A stretch of 64,000 bases of DNA, taken from the NCBI GenBank assembly GCA_002943765.1, contig PQWQ01000005.1, positions 496,001 through 560,000 on the forward strand, read 5' to 3'. Below are positions 40,001 to 50,675 of this stretch, piece by piece. Below the pieces are notes generated by a model that had not been told where the DNA came from, searched no databases, and worked only from the letters and a program-made list of their open reading frames with translations. This stretch comes from Psoroptes ovis (lineage: Eukaryota > Arthropoda > Arachnida > Sarcoptiformes > Psoroptidae). Made by a program: the position numbers and the translations under genes. The stretch's first letter is position 1; the number at the start of each line of letters is the position of its first letter.

Positions 40001-43000
40001 ACTCGATTCTTCAATAGAATCGTTGAATCATTTTCAAATTCTATGAACAATCCAATGGGGGGTTCTATTGAAGAATCCTGTGTGAAAAAAATTTGGTTGA
40101 AATTTTCTCTCTTTTAAATTCTTTATTCCACACATATTTCCAAGAATAATACGTGATATTATTGATGTTTTTGTTTTTTTTTTTTTTTTTTCGGGTGTTG
40201 TTTGGTGTGTGATAGAGATGTGTGTTTGCTATTCGAGAGACAAAGAGAGAGAGACTATTGTTCACTTATATACATTTTATATATATTTTGTTTTTTTGTT
40301 ATTATCATTATTATTATTATTATCGATTATAGATTTACCAAACATTACAATCGATATTATATTCGATGATGATGATGTGGATGTGGATGTGGATGATGAT
40401 GGTGGTCGTGGAGCTGATGATGAAGATGAAATTGTTGTTGGTGGTGTAACAACATCAACAACGAAGACAATCAATGATGATAATGATTTGATGAAAATTA
40501 ATGAAATGAAATTCAATTTGAACAGAATAATTGTTAAGGATAATAATAATAATACGATCACCATTGCTGCTAATAATAATAATAATAATTATCACCAACA
40601 ACAACAGCAACAACGGAAATTATTTGTCAAAAATAATTCACAAATAAAATTACAATGTACGATCGATTCGAATCCGGAACCATATCGTATACGTTGGCTA
40701 TTGAATTATCGTGATGTTACACAATTGTTGGCGCCAAATGGTATTTATTATTATTTCTTTGGGATTTTTCTTTGATTCATTAATAATAAGAAGAATCTTC
40801 TGGGCCCCAAGAAGAATCTTCTGTTACTTTCTTAAAGAAGATGTTGTTTTCAACTGATTTAATTTGTTTTTGTTTCAATTTCATTTTTCAATCCTCGTGA
40901 TCACAGAATATCAATTATTGAATAAAAATCGTACACTAATAATCAATAATAATAGCAAGGATCGATTTATCAATGATAATAATAGTATTAATTATAATGG
41001 TGGTGATAATAATCGAGTAAATATCGGACAACAACAACAACAACAACAACAACGAAGCATTGGACTTGGCCGTAAACATGAAGGCAAATATCAATGTTCA
41101 GCATATAATAAGCTTGGACGTAGTGATTCGAACGAGCTGTACATCGGTGTTTTACGTAAGTTGTTTATTATTGAAATTCAATTGTTTTATTTGCGAGAAA
41201 TATTTCACCAAATCCGAATCCTTCGGTCTAAATTCTGTGGTCCGAAAATTCCGGCTCAAACTCTAACAAATTGAATTCTATTCGCTTATTTGATTTATAA
41301 TTAACGCTTTTCAAATGATATCCTAATGTGACCACAGTTTATGGAAAAAAAAAACAATTAAAATTTCTGACTCGGACCCTTTCTGACCAGTCCCATGATC
41401 ATCATCAAACATTCCTTTTGAATAAAGATTTCACCGATTAACCACTTAGCAATCGAGGCAATTACAGAGCAAGCAAGCTAGCAGCCATCTTAGCTCGAGT
41501 TCTAAGGGTTAAATTCATTCAGATTCAGAAGCTGGAACACACCCACCCGAAGAATTTTCGAACCTTATTCAATTCATTTCGTTTTCAATGTTTATTCAAT
41601 TTTCAACGAAAAACATGTTTATTATTTGTGTCTGATTTGAATGTTGAAATTCTTAACCTCCATTTGATGATGATGAATGCTTCTCTCTCTGTGTACCATG
41701 AATTTATTTGAGGAAAATTCCAAATTATTCTCCGAATTGAATATATTCTATATTCGAACAGTTACAATTCGATTGAATTGTATTGTATTCCAATTGAATA
41801 CATTTTCGATTCAATTAATATGTGAATACATTTTCAATTGAAATAAATATAATAATTCCGGTATATTTTTGTATTTCTTCATGTTTTAACAATGCAATAG
41901 AAAATGATGATAATATTATTATTATCATCTATTGTATTGTATTCTATTATTATTTAAATCTTATTTTTTCAAAGAGATAATGATTTTAAAAATGGAATAT
42001 TGAGAATAATGTAAGATTGAAGCGGAAAGCTTGTATCGATGTGTCTATGAATAGATTTTTGAATATTTGTTATGTGTTCTTATGTGTTTATTCACACATT
42101 CAAAATTTGTTTGAATGAACATACACCGAGACACACATATGCAGTATAAACATCTTAAGCATAGTCTCGATAATGACAAATATGATGACACACGAACACA
42201 CACAATGACTAATGCGTAATGCACCTTAATATTAGGTTGTCCGATAAGTTCTGGCCGATTTTCTTATCATTTCCTATCGATATAATCAGGCAGAAACTTT
42301 TCGGACAACTCTATATATTTGAAAATATTTCATTCTTTTATTTCAAATTGAATTGTCATTTCAATCATCCCAGAATTCATTGAAAAAAAAAATCTTAATT
42401 TCAATTTTCAATTTTCACTCAAAAGAAAATAATAATTTTCTACTCTTATTTCTTTCAAAATTATTCCACCATTATTTATTTATTTTTTGGTTTATTTGTT
42501 TCATCATTGTTTCATTCATTTCCATGATATTCTTTGATATTTCATGGTATTCTAAGATATTCCATGGTGTTCCATGGTATTCCATGGTATTCTGTTGGAT
42601 TCTAAGAAATTCCACGGTACCCGTGTATTCCACGTCATATCCTCCTTGTGTGTGGGTATTATTATATCATGGTATATGTTTGTCTTTGTTTGGTATATAT
42701 ATTAACTATGAGTATATGAATATCATATTTCATCATATATTCTCATATAAATTCAACAAAAATTTGTTATTTATTTTCCATGAATCTTTATTTTATATGA
42801 TTCCAAATGTTTTTGTCATTTTATTAATATTTTTAAGCGTAGAATAAAATTTTTCTTATTGATCGAAGAATTTAGCGAGATGAACGAGAAATTATTTATT
42901 CATGGTTGTCCGGAAAGTTTTGGCCGATTTTCCTTAACAACTCTTTCTGATTAAGCCGAATGAACTTTTCGGACAATCTAATATTTATGTAAATGTGAAT

Positions 43001-46000
43001 AAATATGAATTTGTGTGTATTTAGTTTATGTGCACATATGTGTGGCTTATGTGAATTTTACTTTATTCATCAAAAAAAAAAAAAAAAAAAAAAAAAATCG
43101 AAAAATAGGAATTAAATTTAATTCAGTTGAATTAAATTTAATTTACTCAACTAAACTTACTCATGACGATGATGATTATCGCTGCTAAATATATATATAT
43201 TAGGTTGTGCGAAAAGTTTTTGCCAATTATATCGTTGAGGAATTATGAGAAAATTGGCAAGAACTTATTGGACAACCTATTATATGTGTCTGTATTAAGC
43301 AACAACACACACAGAGAGATAATATTTCTGGTATAATTAAGTCGAAATATTCTTTCGGAATTTCGGGTATTTAAATGAACCAGAATTTCAGAACAAAATT
43401 ACGGGAAAATTTCCGGTTTTTTTTCAATGAATTTTGAATTTTGAATGTTTCCATTTCTTTGAATATACATGAATTTATGTCGAATTTAATATTCCACAAA
43501 TTTTAATGTAAATAATAATTGTTATAAATTAATGATGATAATCATAACAACAGTAATAGTCACACTAATAATGAACGAAAGTCCATAGAGAATTAAAACA
43601 TTTAAAATGAATTTTTTTTTTTTGAATTTTAAGCTGTCGCTTTAAAATTTTAGATTTTAATTGTTTTTTGCCGGCAACATATTATGTGCATTGATTTCCC
43701 ATAGACGTACTACGTCGCCGGCATCAGAGAATTATAAAGAAAAAAACGTATAAACCCGTCACTGCCAGTTTCAATGTGAGAAAAAATTTTTTTTTTCATC
43801 GAATTTTTTCGTCATCAACCAAAAATATTTCACTGAACATATTTGTTTCAAAAAAAATGGAAAAAATTTTAATTATATTTTGATATTAATGCGAATAATG
43901 AAACGTCATAAACACAAATTTTTGATTTTGATTTTTCATATTAAAAAACCTCACAAATCAAAAAATTACAAATGAAATAAATATTATGGTTGTCCGAAAA
44001 GTTTATTCGGCTTAATCAATCAAAGTTGTTCATGAAAATCGGCCAAAACTTTTCGGACAACCCTCATACATCAAGCCATATGCACAAACACATATGTATG
44101 TGTGCGTGGGTGCTGTGAATATTTGACTTTTCAATAAATTTTAAGCTGGAATTTGTGCTCGATTCTGTGAATGGAATCAAGAAGGATTTCGATAGCGAAA
44201 TCGTTGGATAGATCCGAGCTGGATTTGCTTTGGCTGCTTTGCTTGAATTCAATTCAATAGTCTTCATTCATTGAGCTATTCGGCTCAGTTTATTTGAGTT
44301 CATTACGGTTCATTTCACTTTGACACTTTCGAAAAAAAGGGTAAAATTGAATAAAATTGAATTAAAAATCATTGACTCAAAGTGACTCCAGTTTTCACCA
44401 CCGCAAAACTAATTTGATTTTGACAGGCCGAAACCCTCGACAAATCAGCCGATGACGTACTCTATTATAATCGTCGGTGTGGGTTTAGGCCTTGGTCTGG
44501 GTCTTAGCCATATTTTAAATGTCAATTTTCACTATGTGAACTATGCCATTTACGCCCACTGGTTTCAGAAGTTTTGTATGCTGAATTTTAAAATTTTACA
44601 AAAATTCACTGAAGGGTTCGTAATGCTTGCACAGTCAGTGTGTATGTTCATCCATAATTATGATTATTATTTGTGTGAATAAATACCAGGGAACAAAATA
44701 TAAATCCATAATTAACATACATTAAATGCATTTATATTTAAACCTTTGAAATTTCCCTACAAAATTCACCAAAATCCATGAAAATCTTTTGTTATTATTA
44801 TTCATTTATTTATTTAATCCTTTAGTTACTTATTTATTCGGTTGTCCGAAAAGTTCTGACCGATTTTCATGTGCAATTCTATCGAATTAAGCCAGTGAGA
44901 ACTTTTCGGACAGCCTAATACTTATAATTATCCTCTAATCATTCATTTTTTTTCTGTTTTTAATTCAAATTCTTTGAATATTTAAATATTCAAATCCTTT
45001 TGTGTATGCATATAGGCCCACCAAAATGTGCCTTTAAATCATTGTTTGCTCGTACACGAATTCATTCAATAATGAATTATCCATCCAATATGTTTTGTCA
45101 AATTGATGCTACAACAACAATAATTTCAAATAATTCTTCGAAGATGATGAATATGAATAATAAAAATAATGGTGGGGTCCAACCGAAATCAATGATAATC
45201 AATCGTAATGATAATGATTTATGGATATATTGGCAACTGCCTAATGATAATAACTATATCCTTACATTGAATCAATTTAATAATGGAAATTTATTACGAA
45301 TACCGTTGGAATTGTTTGAAAATTTTCGTAGTTTACGGCAAAAATATTTGAATAATTTAAAACATTCAAATTCTAATGTTGTTAACAACAATTTGTTTAA
45401 TGAAGAACTCAATGAGCTGTTGGATTCGTATGATTCGAATAATGATGATAGGAATAATAATAATTATAATCATCGGTTAGCAATATCGACAAGCAATTTA
45501 CGTTCTCGTCTAACAATAGTCCCAACCGATCGGACTGATTTTGGAACATATAAATGTTGGGCTGAAAATCAGTTCGGTGATAACCGGGATCAGCCATGTT
45601 TATTTGAATTATTGCTTCAACAACAACAACAACAAACAGCTGATATCATGTCGAATGGTAAAAATAAATCAATGATTGATTCGAAAATAATTAATCGAAT
45701 CAAGCATAAACCATCGCCAGTGTTTAATTGTACGGCAAATCAATTAATGACATCTACATCATTGCTATCAATACGTTGTAAACATCGAATTAATAATAAT
45801 AACAACAGCACCAGTAATGATAATCATTCGAATTTGAAATTTCATTTAATTCTAAATGATCTAAGCATGGCTAAAATGATTGCAAATCAAACAAATCCGC
45901 TCGAACCACAATTTTCGCTACCAATTAAATTGAAACCAACAATCCTATATGAGGCTATTGTTTTTGTTTCGAATAATTACACATACAGTGATCAAGTAAG

Positions 46001-47978
46001 TTAATTATAATTATCATTAATTATCATGAATATTCTTTGAAATTTTCAAAATTAATTTGAATTCTTTTGAAAAACAAAAAAAAAAAAAAAAAAAAACAAA
46101 ACAATTCAGACCAGAATAATTATTCGAATGTTAAACAATAGTATTATATCAACCGAAGATAGCCACCAAGTAATGGACATCATCATATCACCATCAACAA
46201 CAATAGCCTCGAATTCGAACGGAAATATGAATACATTTTCTTTGAATGATAACAACAACAACAACAACAACCAGAATAATAATTCATTTGAATGGTCAAC
46301 TTTTAATGATCATCATCATAACATTGATGATGGTTATGATGAGGGTGATGTGGATGTTGTTGGTGATGTTGATGATGCATTGTTGACGGATATGGCCGAT
46401 CGGATTCCATTCGGATCGGATCATAGAAACACAGGATATAATGATGATGATAATAATAATGATAATGACAAGATATTCATTGATTATGATTATAATAATT
46501 ACAATTTTAATAATAATAATAAAAACAATGATCAAACAAATCAATTACAATCAATGATGACGATGAGTAAAGCTGATTCACAACAACAGCAACAATTTAA
46601 TAATAATAATAATGGTTCACCATTTTTGTCATTTAAAACAACATATGGTAAACATCAACGAAATCCAAATAATAGATTCAATAATAATAATAATTATGAA
46701 CAAAATAAACGCAATTACAATGATCGTAATGGTGGCAATATCGATGGTATTGATATTGATATCGATGGCAATGGCGATGATGGTGATGATATGAATAATG
46801 ATATTGATATTATTGATGATGATGGTAATGATTTCATCGATGATAATAATGCTATAAATAATCATAAATCAAAATTAATATCAAATTCGAATCATTTTAT
46901 ATTAATTATTATACTTACATTCATAGTTGTATTGATTATATTTTCAACACTATTATCGATATCGATTGGTTTTTGTTTGTATCGTCGTAAACGTAATAAA
47001 TTGATTCGATTACATCGACAACAATTACAAGAACAACAACGATTGAAACAATCGAATAATGATATCGATGATAATGATCGATCAATATCAGAAACGAAGA
47101 ATAATGATGGTGATAATGATAATAAAATCAATAATCATATGGATGATACAATGGTCAACAATGATGATAACAATGATCAAACAACAAGAATCGTTAATCA
47201 TTCAGATTTAGCCGATACATTTCCACTCGAAGATTATTCTACCGGTGTATTCATCCTGGACTCATCACGTGCACCAGCAACAACGGCCAATCAATTGAAT
47301 CATTCAGATCAATCGATCAGTCGATATCATCCGAACCCGAATTCAATGATGATCTACAGTGATTTTCTGCAATCACCAGCGCCATCTTCATCGACGTCAC
47401 CGACTACCATCTCGTTGTTACAACCACCACCAGCACCGCAGCAACAGCTGCCGCGATCATTCGCGACCATCGAATCAAATAATCAACAGCCATCCATACT
47501 TAATCTACCATCAATAACATCCACCGAATTCCTATATCAACCACCACCACCATCATTATCAACTACCTTAATGAATTCGAATAATCAAAATAATTTCATT
47601 GATTTTACAATCACTGATCGTGGTAATGTTCAGCTGATAACATCATCATCATCAGCAGCTACAGCAGCACCAGCAATGACAACGACATCGACATTCACGC
47701 CGCCACCGCACCCACCTTCACAATTACACCCACCACCACCACCACCCCAACCACCACAGCAACATTTATTGTCATCAAATCAACATCAACAATCATATTT
47801 ATCATTTAATAATACGATTCGAAACGATATAGAACCACCGACAGCAACATCATCAATTTATTCAATGAATTCGATTCCAATTGAAAATATGGATTTGAAT
47901 TCAAACATGAATAATAATGAATTAAGTTATCCTCATCATCATCAACAACATCCTCATGAATCAATATCTGAAGTATAA
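25063..47978 (+). CDS. Sidestep-family cell-surface immunoglobulin protein, 11 exons
   Basis: Predicted type I membrane receptor or ligand of the sidestep (Side) family. In Drosophila these bind Beat proteins in axon guidance and synaptic matching. Exons: 25063-25267, 25379-25516, 26588-27397, 27551-27892, 37743-38219, 38384-38537, 38632-39089, 40333-40740, 40907-41155, 45016-45995, 46110-47978. All introns are GT/AG, most are phase 1, and the product has 2029 residues. A hydrophobic segment (about 53-67) may be the signal peptide or anchor. Ig1 carries the family marks LILWYHGDDISGQPFYSVDA and YWCRVDYRWTRT, then VPPKSL. Ig2 has ICQSYGGNPTPTIHWY, Ig3 ATCLTWGSRPAAKIYWF, Ig4 LQCTIDSNPEPYRIRWL with YQCSAYNKLGRS, and Ig5 FCQID with YKCWAENQFGD. 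An FN3-like region follows, then a transmembrane helix (about 1670-1698, ending CLYRRKR) and a cytoplasmic tail of about 330 residues with Pro, Gln and Asn runs, ending SEV, a class I PDZ-ligand pattern. Long Asn/Asp runs interrupt several Ig domains. The start Met is the weakest point, and upstream exons are possible. Confidence 0.88.
25711..25790. mobile_element. Mariner-like miniature foldback element, type 2, in sidestep intron 2
   Basis: GGTTGTCCGAAAAGTTTTGG and AACTTTTCGGACAACCTAA. The core contains ATGATATAATCGGC, as in type 2. Confidence 0.86.
27975..28055 (-). mobile_element. Mariner-like miniature foldback element, type 1 reversed
   Basis: TTAGGCTGTCCGGAAAGTTT and AACTTTTCGGACAGCCTAA; the core is close to the family consensus. 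It begins 82 bp after the exon 4 donor. Confidence 0.9.
28322..28403 (+). mobile_element. Mariner-like miniature foldback element, type 1
   Basis: TTAGGCTGTCCGAATAGTTC and GAACTTTTCGGACAACCTT. Confidence 0.87.
29601..29681 (-). mobile_element. Mariner-like miniature foldback element, type 1 reversed
   Basis: TTAGGTTGTTTGAAAAGTTC and AACTTTTCGGACAATCTAA; left arm with two changes. Confidence 0.85.
30121..30202. mobile_element. Mariner-like miniature foldback element, type 2
   Basis: TTAGGTTGTCCAAAAAGTTT and AACTTTTCGGACAATCAT, core ATGATATAATCGGCC. Confidence 0.85.
31187..31248 (-). mobile_element. Remnant of a type 1 foldback element
   Basis: Only the core (TTTTCATGAATAATTCTATT) and the right arm AACTTTTCGGACACAATCTAA remain; the left arm is gone. 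Confidence 0.6.
31340..31450. other. GC-richer patch with a perfect 10-bp hairpin
   Basis: Inside intron 4. AACCTATGGC, a 6-base loop, then GCCATAGGTT (31419-31444), in a stretch with several CpG sites and a preceding GTGCAG. No open frame or RNA family recognised. Confidence 0.4.
32103..32183 (+). mobile_element. Mariner-like miniature foldback element, type 1
   Basis: TTAGATTGTCCGAAAAGTTC and GAACTTTTTGGACAACCTAA, inserted next to an ATT-repeat. Confidence 0.88.
33518..33599 (+). mobile_element. Mariner-like miniature foldback element, type 1
   Basis: TTAGATTGTCCGAAAAGTTC and AACATTTTGGACAATCTAA, flanked by TA on both sides. Confidence 0.88.
33761..33850 (-). mobile_element. Mariner-like miniature foldback element, type 1 reversed
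   Basis: TTAGGTTGTCCGAAAAGTTA and GAACTTTTCGGACAACCAAA. The core is about 9 bases longer than usual. Confidence 0.86.
34149..34189. repeat. Perfect 19-bp AT-rich hairpin
   Basis: AATTGAGAAAATGAAAAAT, loop TAC, then the exact reverse complement. Within intron 4; unrelated to the foldback-element families. Confidence 0.6.
34962..35016. repeat. AT-rich foldback
   Basis: AAATTCCTTGAAAATTTT and its reverse complement AAAATTTTCAAGGAATTT enclose about 14 AT-rich bases. Confidence 0.5.
35501..35582. mobile_element. Mariner-like miniature foldback element, type 2
   Basis: TTAAGGTTGTCCGAAAAGTT and AACTTTTCGGACAACCTTAA are exact complements; the stem continues with CTTGCCGATTT. Confidence 0.9.
36954..37114. 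mobile_element. Second family of miniature inverted-repeat element, copy 2
   Basis: CAGTGTTTCAAGTTTTAATT and AATTAAAACTTGAAATCCTG at the ends, with pairing continuing through much of the interior. About 160 bp, the longest of the three copies. Confidence 0.75.
37434..37553. mobile_element. Second family of miniature inverted-repeat element, copy 3
   Basis: CAGGGTTTAAAGTTTTAATT and AATTAAAACTTGAAACTCTG with TA on both flanks. It lies only about 320 bp from copy 2 and 190 bp before sidestep exon 5. Confidence 0.75.
38258..38338. mobile_element. Mariner-like miniature foldback element, type 2, in sidestep intron 5
   Basis: TAGGCTGTCCAGAAAGTTTT and AACTTTTCGGACAACCTAA. It forms about half of a 164-bp intron, starting 38 bp after the donor. 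Confidence 0.9.
39343..39426 (-). mobile_element. Mariner-like miniature foldback element, type 1 reversed, in intron 7
   Basis: TTCAGGTTGTCCGTAAAGTTC and GAACTTTTCGGTCAATCTAA; both arms carry changes. Confidence 0.83.
39583..39662 (-). mobile_element. Mariner-like miniature foldback element, type 1 reversed, in intron 7
   Basis: TTAGGCTGTCCGAAAAGTTT and AACTTTTCGGGCAGCTGAA; the second copy in the same 1.24-kb intron and orientation, about 160 bp after the previous one. Confidence 0.86.
42232..42313. mobile_element. Mariner-like miniature foldback element, type 2
   Basis: TTAGGTTGTCCGATAAGTTC and AAACTTTTCGGACAACTCTA. Confidence 0.85.
42521..42630. repeat. Imperfect short tandem repeat, TTCCATGGTA type
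   Basis: About eight imperfect copies of a 10-13 bp unit containing ATTCCATGGTAT, grading into TTCTAAGATATT variants. Confidence 0.6.
42901..42981 (-). mobile_element. Mariner-like miniature foldback element, type 1 reversed
   Basis: GGTTGTCCGGAAAGTTTTGG and GAACTTTTCGGACAATCTAA. Confidence 0.86.
43072..43097. repeat. Poly(A) tract
   Basis: Twenty-six consecutive A bases. No L1-like or processed-gene sequence precedes it. Confidence 0.9.
43200..43281. mobile_element. Mariner-like miniature foldback element, type 2
   Basis: TAGGTTGTGCGAAAAGTTTT and GAACTTATTGGACAACCTA; core TTATATCGTTGAGG, nearly the same as the copy at 38258. Confidence 0.86.
43704..43719. repeat. GACGTA/TACGTC palindrome site, third locus
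   Basis: GACGTACTACGTC followed by GCCGGCATC; a TTGCCGGCAA palindrome lies about 35 bp upstream. Confidence 0.5.
43985..44065 (+). mobile_element. Mariner-like miniature foldback element, type 1
   Basis: GGTTGTCCGAAAAGTTTATT and AACTTTTCGGACAACCCT. Confidence 0.86.
44837..44918 (-). mobile_element. Mariner-like miniature foldback element, type 1 reversed
   Basis: TTCGGTTGTCCGAAAAGTTC and GAACTTTTCGGACAGCCTAA. It lies about 100 bp before the Ig5 exon. Confidence 0.87.
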
Positions 47979-47992
47979 ATCAAACATAAATA

Positions 47993-48075
47993 TTAGGCTG
48001 TCCGAAAAGTTCATTCGTGTTAATCATCAATAGAGTTGTTCATGAAAATCGGCCAAAACTTTTCGGACAACCTAA
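47993..48075 (+). mobile_element. Mariner-like miniature foldback element, type 1, in the sidestep 3' UTR
   Basis: Starts 14 bp after the stop codon. TTAGGCTGTCCGAAAAGTTC and AACTTTTCGGACAACCTAA. Its right end joins the flank to spell AATAAA. Confidence 0.9.
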
Positions 48076-48079
48076 TAAA
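48074..48079 (+). terminator. Candidate polyadenylation signal created at an element boundary
   Basis: AATAAA made from the terminal AA of the foldback element plus the TAAA that follows. It is about 95 bp after the sidestep stop codon. Confidence 0.4.
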
Positions 48080-48458
48080 TATTGGAAAATAATGTTTGAA
48101 TATTTGATTCGAAAAACATTCGAAAAATGAATTTTTTTTTTTATTTTGGCTCAAATTCGAAATGAAATTCAACTGATATGATGCACGCAATATTTAATAA
48201 TAATAATAATAATAATGCCAATATCATTAATGGAATTGAATTAAATTCTTAACGAAATAACGAAAGAAGAATATTCTTCTTATAATAAGGTAATTCATTC
48301 ATTCATTTCATTCATTCATAATTCCATTATGTTTGATTTATATTTTTTAATATTAATATTAATATAAATATTCAAACAAGAATTATTTCGATGATTATTT
48401 TTCTCTTCATCATAATTCCATAATGAATTGTATCGAATCACGCCATATTTTTTTTCAG

Positions 48459-48495
48459 GGCCCTGCAACAAAGCGAGCCAGATGGTACCATCGAA
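48459..48495 (+). other. Possible small exon
   Basis: A strong acceptor-like run of T ending TTTTTTTTCAG and a GTAAGT donor bracket 37 GC-richer bases. It could be a 3' UTR or alternative exon of the sidestep-like gene, or chance. Confidence 0.25.
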
Positions 48496-49175
48496 GTAAG
48501 TAAAGTTTATTTGAAATTCATTCTCTTTGTATGACTCTGAATATTGACCATGATATTAATGATAATAGGGATGATTAATAATAATGAATTCTTACAGAGA
48601 GATGATTATGATTCTAAATAACATTGCCTATGAAATCATTGAAACATTTAACCCTTTTGATAGATAATAATTAAGCTTATTGATGCTTTTATAAGGTTAA
48701 GTTGACATATTTAAACATGGCTCCAATAGGGTTTTGACCGCTTAAAATGTTTTCTTAGGTCATTCTAAGGGTCTTTGATTTATTCTAATGATTGAGTTAT
48801 GTATGAGTATGTGATCACGTGCTTTTCCAAGCTTCTAATCCATTAAGATTTAGGCTTACAGCTATCATTGAAGCCCATTATTCATTGATTTTGTGTTGTC
48901 TATGTTCATGTCGGTATATATGGTGCTAAAAGGGTTATTAAATATTTTTCTTGAAATCGATTAAAACGAAATATTCTTGTTTATTCTGTATGAAAGTTTA
49001 CCCGAAATTGTTTTGTTTTAGTTTTATCCAAAAACAATGCTTTCAACAGATATGCTTCTAAATGGTTGAATTAATGCAATTTCATTCGTTGATTTTTGTT
49101 TCAAGCGAAAAACAATTTCGAGCGAATCATTTTTGTTTGTTTGTTCATTTGTTCATTTGTTTATTTTCATTATAT

Positions 49176-49255
49176 TTAGGTTGTCCGAAAAGTTTTTGTC
49201 GATTATATCGTAGGGAATCATGTGAAAATCGGCCAGAACTTTTCGGAAAACCTAA
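49176..49255. mobile_element. Mariner-like miniature foldback element, type 2
   Basis: TTTAGGTTGTCCGAAAAGTTT and GAACTTTTCGGAAAACCTAA. Confidence 0.86.
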
Positions 49256-49305
49256 TATTTTCATTCATTTTCAAAAAATGAATGAATGAATTAAAAACTC
49301 TTGAT

Positions 49306-49337
49306 GTGTATGAATGATGGGCCCATCATTCATACAC
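49306..49337. repeat. Perfect 32-bp palindrome
   Basis: Arms GTGTATGAATGATGGG and CCCATCATTCATACAC meet at a central GGGCCC with no loop. Confidence 0.8.
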
Positions 49338-50038
49338 CATATCCCATATCCCTAACATATCCATGGCCCTAAGTATAGCCATAATCATCTCAACGAGCTC
49401 TCTTCATAGCTATGGAATGCTTGTGAAATGCATGTGAAAAGCCATTGAACCATTTTTAGTTATTTTTCTGGTGCCGCATTAAAATCATAAGGCTCAAAAA
49501 AAAAAAAAAAAAAACAAATTAATGAAATATTTGATATGATATGAAGTGTGCTTAGTCACACACACACACACATTGTCACGAATGGATGTGTCGATGTCGA
49601 TGTTGTTGTTGTTCGCTGTGGATGTGATTTTACTTGGTGCAAAGTGCAAAGCATTCATCCGAACAACACATATTTAGCCGTAGAAATACATATTTTTCGT
49701 TGGCGTGCATTTGTTGATGTATGTATCTATGGGTATTTATACCCCTTTAAGAGCCATGAATCAATAATGGGTCATCGTGTTAATGCACTCATCCTATAGT
49801 GTTTGTTATCATTTGTCCGTTTGAATTTGTTGTGTAACCATATCTGTGTGTTCGGGAATGTTTCAAATGGTTCAATGGCTGATAAGAAATTTCTGGTGAA
49901 TTTTGCCAAATGAGAATGACATAATTCACACAGATGATGATCTGGTGGATCAAGTACCATCTGGCTGTTTGAATTATGAATAATTTGGTTTGAAAATTGA
50001 TTCGTTTTTTAAATTTTTTAAATTTTCTTATGATTCGA

Positions 50039-50119
50039 TTAGGTTGTCGGGAAAGTTTTGGCCGATTTTCTTGAGCAATTCTATTCGATTAAGCCGAATG
50101 AACTTTTTGGACAATCTAG
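50039..50119 (-). mobile_element. Mariner-like miniature foldback element, type 1 reversed
   Basis: TTAGGTTGTCGGGAAAGTTT and GAACTTTTTGGACAATCTAG. Confidence 0.86.
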
Positions 50120-50303
50120 TATTAATTGATTGAAAACCTGATTTCATTTGAAATTTGTAATTAAGAAGGTGCAATGAAATCTTGATTACACACACTTGAA
50201 ATTCTATTAATTCATTGAAATATTCATTTATGAATATTTTGTGTGTACCTTTTTCAAACGAAATCCATTTGTGTTTTAATTAGAATATATTTTAAGAAAT
50301 ATT

Positions 50304-50385
50304 TTAAGACTGTCCTAAAAGTTCATTCGGTTTAATCGAATCGAGTTGCTAATTAAAATCGGCCAAAACTTTCTGGACAGCCTAT
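50304..50385 (+). mobile_element. Mariner-like miniature foldback element, type 1
   Basis: TTAAGACTGTCCTAAAAGTTC and AACTTTCTGGACAGCCTA, about 290 bp upstream of the first secreted-protein gene. Confidence 0.85.
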
Positions 50386-50675
50386 CAAATAAATAAAAAT
50401 CAGATACACAGCTACCTATCTTAAAATTTATTTATATCTCTCTGTGTTTGTGTATGAAATTCACAGATTAAAAATTCTGATTAAAATTTCATTTGAAATT
50501 CCCTTGTATTTCATTTCTAAATAAAGATTTTCAAAAACATTTGGAAATAATGAATGAATCAATGAAGAATTGCAATCATATTTCAAAATAATAAATTCAA
50601 TTCGAATTCTTCATTCAAACAAATTGAATCCTTTCATTTTGAAATCAAAATTCGACACGAGAAAATCGAATTAAA

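Larger units (their letters stand above)
41156..45015 (+). other. Intron 9 of the sidestep-like gene, 3.86 kb
   Basis: Lies between the Ig4 and Ig5 exons. Contains five foldback elements, a 26-base poly(A) tract, a GACGTACTACGTC site (about 43704) and a CCATGG-rich tandem patch at 42521-42630. No coding exon recognised inside. Confidence 0.7.
47979..50675. other. Sidestep 3' flank and intergenic DNA
   Basis: Contains four foldback elements, a 32-bp perfect palindrome (49306-49337), an exon-like 37-bp segment (48459-48495) and a poly(A) tract near 49497-49514. No further gene supported before 50676. Confidence 0.55.

Noticed and set aside
43072..43097. Poly(A) tract as the tail of a retroposed gene.
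   Set aside because: No coding or repeat sequence and no target-site duplication could be found upstream of it.
46296..46865. Ile-rich frames on the minus strand and in a second plus frame inside the last sidestep exon.
   Set aside because: Shadows of Asn/Asp-codon runs (AAT/GAT) in the real exon; the real frame joins correctly across the splice site and carries the transmembrane helix.
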